A stretch of DNA of 64,000 bases from Mytilus californianus (taxonomy: Eukaryota > Mollusca > Bivalvia > Mytilida > Mytilidae): positions 10,279,501 to 10,343,500 of the forward strand of contig NW_026262690.1 of the NCBI RefSeq assembly GCF_021869535.1, given 5' to 3'. The notes under the pieces were generated by a model that did no database searches, was not told the origin of the DNA, and saw only the letters and a list, made by a program, of their open reading frames with translations. Position numbers and translations under genes: made by a program. Positions 58,801 through 64,000 of this stretch are shown one piece after another; position 1 is the stretch's first letter, and each line of letters begins with the position of its first letter.

Positions 58801-59904
58801 GTAAGATAGAATAAATTCTGGTAAGAGTTAAAATTTTGAGATCTGAGATCGGATGAAATTAAAAGAAAGATTGCAGTTTCTATTTTCTGTTGGTGCACCT
58901 CTCTTTCTTGAATTGTATATTCTTTTATCACATTTATGTTTCAGTATGATATAGCCTTTATACTTTTTTTGCCAAAACTGATTAATGATAGGTAATTTGA
59001 AAATAACTGATTGATTGTGTGTGCCACTTTCAGCACTCTGCTATATCATGTTGGCCGTTTTTTTTCTAAAGAACCAAGGTATCAAGAGTAAATCAGCTAC
59101 CTTTGTATTAAACAAATGGTTGTCCTTTACAGTCATGATCGGAATCTGACAATCTCCCTATATCACTGTTTGTTGACAGGCAAGTGATCACATTGAGTGA
59201 TCTGAACACGAACCTACATCTTAATTACTAGTCTTTGTTTTGTTTTTGTTTTCGTTTTTTTCTTGATTTTTGCAAAACTTTCAGTGGCAAATATTCCATG
59301 AATATCAGCACAAAATTTTTTTCTATATGAGATGAATACTCTTTCACAAGACGGACCTTAATGTGATGGTTACAGATTAGCACTTTGAAAGACATGTTAC
59401 TCTACATAAATACATGTGTGTGTGTTAAATATTTCTCTTGTTGGAGTCTTGTAAAGCCAAATATACAGTGTGGATTTTTTGTTGTTGTTGTAGGTAGTAC
59501 GGTCATCAATAGTACAAAAATAACTAGGCATAGTGTTTGATATTCCCAGATTGCTCTGACGTCTAGCGGCCTTGTTTTTTAACTTGCTGGTCGTACAGTT
59601 CGCTATAATTGACAGTTTGAAGAAATAATACAAAATATGATTTTTTTTTTGTGCCCAAATTATGAAAGCCTGTACAAAGCATTAAAGGAAGATTGCGTAT
59701 AATGTACTATATAATATGGTGCTAAATTTTCTTTGATTTCGACAGCCAGCAACCGATGTAAAATTTTGTATGCTTCTTTTACAGTGATGTTTAACTGGCG
59801 TTATTCTTAAATAACGTTTGATATTTCAACAAATATGATTACTCTACGAATCACTTGTGTTCATGTGTTTGTTCCCCCCATACCCCACTTCCCAAAAAAA
59901 AAAG

Positions 59905-59905
<1 letters not shown>

Positions 59906-59957
<52 letters not shown>
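59906..59957 (+). repeat. (GA)n microsatellite, about 25 repeats
   Basis: Uninterrupted AG/GA dinucleotides following a poly-A. The two overlapping plus-strand frames of 95-116 codons here owe their length to this tract (Arg-Glu repeats). Confidence 0.95.
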
Positions 59958-59959
<2 letters not shown>

Positions 59960-60189
59960 TTTGATACCAAAGGAACATCGAAACTCATTGTTCTTATTTA
60001 CATCCCTCTGTTGGACAGAAAACTACAAATTCCGGAAGCTGTACGCTTACATGCTGTTACTCTTGGTATATTGTTATTTTTTCCAGTATATTCCCACATA
60101 CCGCATCGCGACAATACGCTGCCAACAGTTGGGTTACACTAATGACAGGACAATTGCCCGTATTGACCGGATGAGATATAAATAGTCAG

Positions 60190-60790
60190 AACTTTTTTGT
60201 TATTTGATAGATTATTTTAATATTTGAAGACCTTAGAAATATTAGACTATATTTTATGAAAATCTAACAAAAAAAAGTTGACCGGACGGATTTCACACTC
60301 ACTGATGTACGCTTTACAATATTGAACTGATCGACAAAAAGTGTTACTGGTAATATCTCTTTTGTTTTACAATATTTTTTCATACAACTAAGAAATCTGC
60401 GAGATTAATAGTTATCTTATATGAAAATTTAAACTTCATAGTAAAACAAAATGTTTTTCTAAAAAAAAAAGTTGACCGGACGGATTTCACATTCGCCGAT
60501 GTACGCTTTGATTATACTGAAATGATCGACAAAAAGTGTTATAAATATCTCTTTTGTTTTTAAATATTTTTTTTCTTCGTGAAACTAAGAAATCTGCGAG
60601 ATAAAAAAAATTGTTAATATATGAAAATATAAACTACAGTAAATAAAAAAGGTTTTCTACAAAAAAAAGTTGAGCTGACGGATTTCGCTACAAATAATAA
60701 AGACCAGATCAACAAAAAATGTTGATATTTCTCATATCTAACAATATTTTTCGGTGAAATTAATAAACCTTTAAGAAAAATAATTGTATA
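60190..60790 (+). repeat. Tandem repeat, three-plus copies of a ~195-bp unit
   Basis: 'AAAAAAAAGTTGACCGGACG GATTTCACA' occurs at about 60,271 and 60,463 and, diverged as 'AAAGTTGAGCTGACGGATTT CGC', at 60,663. Each is followed by 'GATGTACGCTTT', 'ATCGACAAAAAGTGTTA', 'ATATCTCTTTTGTTTT' and 'AAGAAATCTGCGAGAT'. A partial unit precedes from about 60,190. Confidence 0.85.
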
Positions 60791-61154
60791 AATGGTATTG
60801 TATGTAAATACTAAGTCAATAATAATAATAATGATAATAATATCTTTATTTAAAGAGAGTAACTCATTTGAATTAAACCCAATCGTAAGGTAATTCAAGA
60901 CCATATCAAGACCACTTTCGGCTTTTTTTTTTGCCATACATTTTGTCCGTTTCGAGTAGCATTTTCATTTTTTGCACTTAAATCAAAACGTCATTTGCTT
61001 TCTCTTGCTTTAATAGTGAACGTCCCTTTGAGCGGGCCGCCATTTTAGAAATTAGCAACCTTTACGACGGACTCGAAACGGCGACGTCATAATACGGTCA
61101 CGACACTATAGCGGCGCCGAGAGCGATGCGTATAAACAATAGTGTGATTTCCCT

Positions 61155-61158
61155 TTAA
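61155..61158. other. Right TTAA target-site duplication
   Basis: TTAA directly after the right inverted repeat, followed by TATGGAAAAAAAAACTGAAG of LINE-B. Confidence 0.9.
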
Positions 61159-62342
61159 TATGGAAAAAAAAACTGAAGGAGGTTTTGGAATAATAGATAT
61201 TGACAAGTTGATTGATGCAATAAAAATTAAATGGGTGAAAAGATTAATGGAAGGTAAACAGTCAAATTGGAAAATTATTCCAACATTTTACTTAAATCAG
61301 TATGGATCAAATTTTCTAATATTTCACATGAATCTGGATAATGTAAAATCCATTAATTACCAAAAGAGCAAAATCCCTTATTTCTACTTTGAAATACTTA
61401 AAACGTGGGTAAGATATGGCGGCGGTCAAACTAACAAACCAGAAAACTTTAGAATCATTAGACAACAAATAATATGGGGTAATAAATATATAAAGTTAAA
61501 CGAGCACAGTTTAGTTTTTAATCATTGGATAAAAGACAATATAATCTACGTAATTGACATAATTGATGACAAATGTAGAATATCAAAAGAAAAAATCCTC
61601 AATAAATTAAAATGTAAAAGAACTTGGATTGCTGAAATAATACAAATAAGAAAGAGTATACCAAATCACTGGAAATATATATTACAAAAAGAAGACTAAT
61701 CAAAAACTATTGTTAAGTGTAAAAAACAACTTTCCTTAAAGCAAGGCGCTATTATATACGATTTACAAAAAATTAATAATAAAGATATTTATATAATTCT
61801 ATCAAATGTTAGTAAAGATATACCTATAGGGTTTACAAGATGGCAGAAAGAACTAAATATAGATGAAAATCAACCAAATATTAAATACACATTAAATTTT
61901 ATTTTCAATTATTTAGAAGACAATAAATTAAAAATGATTCGATGGAAATTATTACATTATATATTACCTGTAGGTACACATCTTTTCACTTAAAAAATTA
62001 AGAACACCAATTTGTGTTCAGTGCGTGGGGTACCAGATACTTATCAACACAATTTCATGGAATGTACTTATTTTAAAGATTTTTGGAATAAAATTTGTAT
62101 TCTATTAAAAAAACTTCATATTGATAAGCATATAATTACTTTAAAACATTTGGTGGTAGATTATAAAATAGGAGACGACTCATTAAATGATATTAATTAT
62201 TTCTTGACAGTTATTTTATTCACTCTGCACAAATGCAATTGCATTTCAAATAATTAGACAAATCCAGTTAATGTGTATGAAATATTTAAACAAGAATATA
62301 AATACAGATATTATCTGATGGAGTATAGAAATAAACAATAAG

Positions 62343-63725
62343 TCAGATGCTAAAAAATATTCAAAAATATATGTAATTGAAATGTATGAATGAAGTCTCA
62401 GTAGATAAAGGTCATTGAAGTCAAAATACCTTTACTAGACTTTATATTGATGTTGTTGGTTTTCTACTTTTTCTATGTATATACAAACAAAACAAGACAC
62501 TTTATTTATTATACTTTGAGACTAAAATGAACATAATTCAGCACTGTTTTGTTTTACACTAAGTATCCAAATACTCTAGAAAATCTTGAAATTATGCACA
62601 GCGAATGCTTTAACTTGAGGAAAAATTAACTGTATAATACAACAAATTATGCACCATAAACTTTAATTCAGGCACACAAATTATATTTTGAAATACAACA
62701 AGTCATGTAATTAAAACATAAATTTGCACAGGAAAAACATTAATTTAGAGAAAATTTAATAGTATTACACCAAATTTTGAAATTGGACACAGTGAACAAT
62801 TCATAATACGAAAAGTATTATACATGTATTTTACAAATATACTGAGTCTATTAACAAGTTGTCAATACAATACACTACACACTACTGTCGAATTTCCATA
62901 TGGAGGAGGAAGGTTGCTTTGTCAGGACTGTAAGTTCACCTTGAAGAAAGCGTTCTTTCAGTGTTGATAGTTTGTTGTTGATGTTTCTGTATTGCAAAAA
63001 TGTTAGTCGCTGAGTCCCGCCTGCTGCTACTTGTATCTGGTTGGCTTGGGTCTTCTGAAATCTGCAGATTGAGCTCATATATAAAGCCGAACTGAATTTT
63101 GTTCACAATGTTTGGTATAGCTTTGAACAAGTACTCTCACTTTTATGTAGAAAAGTATTCAGTTTGTTAAACTTGGCTTTGCCACAATTATGATGCGAGA
63201 TTGAAATAATTATTTCATAATTATTGTATTAATATAGTATTAATTCAGTGTCATGTTTAATTATTATACATTAATCTTAATTCATAAATATTTTTATTAT
63301 TATAAATGACTTATTTCTTCGACAAATTGTTAAACATTTCATCTTTTTACTTTTTAAAATATAAATGTCTTTCAAGCTGATAAATCTTTAAATAAGCAAT
63401 GAGAAGAGTCTACTTGTGTATCTCTTTAATAATTAGTGTAAACAATCGTGTCCTTTTAAGGGCCCCTAAATCTTTCAAAAAAGAAACTTCCTCGTTGTGC
63501 ATTACAAACTATTCCTTTTCAGGACTATCACAGGCTTATGGTTCAGGGGTATAAACATGATAAAGATGTTAAGTTAAAGGGCTAGCGTTTAGCTTTCAAG
63601 GGTATCTATCCAAAAAATAAATAAATCTTAAACCACCTTCATGTATGTGTAGCAGGTCTTTAGTCCTGAACCAGATCTACTGTCTGGAAGAGTGAGAGAG
63701 ATGTCTAGTATTCCTAAAAAAATAG
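62343..63725. other. Gene-free stretch after LINE-B
   Basis: Probably begins with the LINE-B 3' UTR, though no A-tail was fixed. Two overlapping 64-67 codon minus-strand frames at 62,875-63,130 are not recognised. Repeated 'TTTGAAATTNGRCACAGTGAA'-like phrases occur between 62,585 and 62,800 but are too diverged to define. Confidence 0.45.
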
Positions 63726-63728
63726 CGC

Positions 63729-64000
63729 GTCCGTTTTCAAGGCTGTGCCGTCCACTTTCAATGGTATCCATTCATCTTAGAGGGTAGACTTGTCCAACTT
63801 TAGGATATGATATGACTATTAGCGTCCACCTTTGAGGGTAGAATTGTCTAGCTGTAGGGTATATCATCACTATTCGCGTTCACCTTGGAGGGTAGACTTG
63901 TCCAACTTTAGGGTATGACGTCACTATTGGCGTCCACCTTGGAGGGTGGATTTGTTCAACTATAGGATATTGCGTCAGCGTCCCGTGTCCAGCTTCAACG
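63729..64000 (+). repeat. 54-bp tandem repeat running off the window edge
   Basis: Units start at 63,825, 63,879, 63,933 and 63,981 with 'TCCACCTTGGAGGGTAGACT TGTCCAACT' then 'TAGGGTATGACGTCACTATT GGCG'. A diverged unit precedes from about 63,767, with partial units back to 63,729. Spacing is 54, 54 and 48 bp. The array is cut by the window end. Confidence 0.85.

Larger units (their letters stand above)
56332..61154. mobile_element. 4,823-bp TTAA-targeted DNA transposon (Kolobok/T2-like ends), non-autonomous
   Basis: The perfect 17-bp terminal inverted repeat AGGGAAATCACACTATT begins at 56,332 and, inverted, ends at 61,154. TTAA flanks both sides, so the ends read TTAAAGGGA, matching the TTAAAGGRR consensus I recall for T2/Kolobok-type MITEs. 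piggyBac also uses TTAA, but its ends normally start CCC. The interior encodes no recognisable transposase (longest frames about 116 codons, through a GA microsatellite). It carries the separately listed repeat at 57,771, GA microsatellite and ~195-bp tandem array. 'GGGTCACCGATGTT' occurs twice (56,435 and 56,776). The right end is unusually GC-rich ('GCGGGCCGCCATTTTAG', 'AGCGGCGCCGAGAGCG'). Confidence 0.85.
53852..62342 (+). pseudogene. LINE-B ORF2, split by a 4.8-kb insertion
   Basis: A second L1/Tx1-like ORF2. Endonuclease: 'HICSLNCQGLGQKEKRN' (53,870), 'FIQKTNFD' where QETH is expected (Glu and His both changed), 'KGVAIFIK', 'LVVGGDMNETL' (54,270), 'RIDYCLTG' and 'STDHQAISLKI'. Reverse transcriptase, open over 292 codons (55,094-55,972): 'NYRPITLLNVDVKIIAYTLA', 'ALLFLDFSKAFDSLKWEF', 'GIRQGCPLSAILFVFAVEIL' and LADD (55,862-55,873). 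Then 'IGKIAIVKSLVIPNI', the insertion (56,332-61,154), and the C-terminus 'KKTEGGFGIIDIDKLIDAIK' to 'LMEYRNKQ' at 62,342, with a Cys/His block where one Cys is Arg (CSVRGVPDTYQHNFMEC). Excluding the insert and one TTAA, the length is about 1,220 codons, normal for the family. Stops or indels occur near 53,950, 54,090, 54,356, 54,815, 55,970 and 61,697. Confidence 0.9.

Noticed and set aside
59835..60185. Two overlapping 95-116 codon frames
   Set aside because: Length is due to the GA microsatellite (Arg-Glu repeats) inside the TTAA transposon.
56328..61158. Assignment of the TTAA element to piggyBac
   Set aside because: Target site fits, but the ends start AGGG instead of CCC, and no piggyBac transposase is present; T2/Kolobok-like ends fit better.

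Overview
The window looks like AT-rich, gene-poor, repeat-laden genomic DNA of a bivalve mollusc. A mussel (Mytilus-like) is the best guess, because several dispersed repeats match sequences I associate with mussel genomes: the ACTGATGAG..GAAACGCGCGTCTGGCGTA repeat, the 'GACCTATAATGGTTTAC / GAGAGTTGTCTCATTGG' tail and the 'CAACAACCCGACCATAG' repeat. That assignment rests on memory and was not checked by a search. No bacterial operon, rRNA, tRNA or CRISPR array was seen. Apart from one possible short first exon at 44.24 kb, almost all recognisable coding sequence is decayed transposable-element protein.

Layout. 0-2.5 kb: fragments of the hammerhead-like mussel repeat, including a direct pair exactly 360 bp apart, and a ~115-bp tandem repeat. 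2.5-5.2 kb: a nearly full-length decayed Penelope-like element (PLE-1, minus strand) with its 3' tail. 9.07-10.19 kb: a large 7/21-bp minisatellite. 11.3-15.8 kb: two copies of another PLE family in head-to-head orientation (PLE-2 minus, PLE-3 plus). 16-23 kb: no genes, short repeats and a hairpin. 23.0-25.4 kb: a broken minus-strand gene of a multicopy transposase-like family with an 'ETSHAKGPQD'-type motif. 26.6-26.9 kb: palindromes. 28.5-34.1 kb: an L1/Tx1-type LINE (LINE-A) whose 5' part is inverted, the signature of twin priming. 34.8-35.2 kb: short dispersed repeats. 36.9-37.2 kb: the C-terminal end of a different LINE. 37.9-38.1 kb: a 214-bp MITE with TA target duplication. 38.5-39.5 kb: a PLE tail. 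39.7-41.9 kb: more PLE fragments. 47.7-53.05 kb: a degenerate DIRS-like tyrosine-recombinase retrotransposon (RT, RNase H, recombinase and an SGNH hydrolase domain), flanked by a second copy of its end segment that is split by a 976-bp inverted-repeat element with AAACGTGTCC arrays. 53.85-62.34 kb: a second LINE (LINE-B) interrupted by a 4,823-bp element with 17-bp inverted repeats and TTAA target duplication (Kolobok/T2-like termini). Removing that element and one TTAA rejoins the LINE frame exactly. 63.7-64.0 kb: a 54-bp tandem repeat running off the right edge.

How the parts relate. The interactions are mostly nested insertion and decay, not pathways. LINE reverse transcription probably generated the inverted 5' end of LINE-A and could mobilise the short repeats. 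PLE tails occur both attached to PLE reverse transcriptases and alone, as expected of 5'-truncated copies. The TTAA element and the AAACGTGTCC element are non-autonomous and would need transposases supplied elsewhere. Essentially every retroelement frame carries stops or frameshifts, so nothing here looks currently autonomous.
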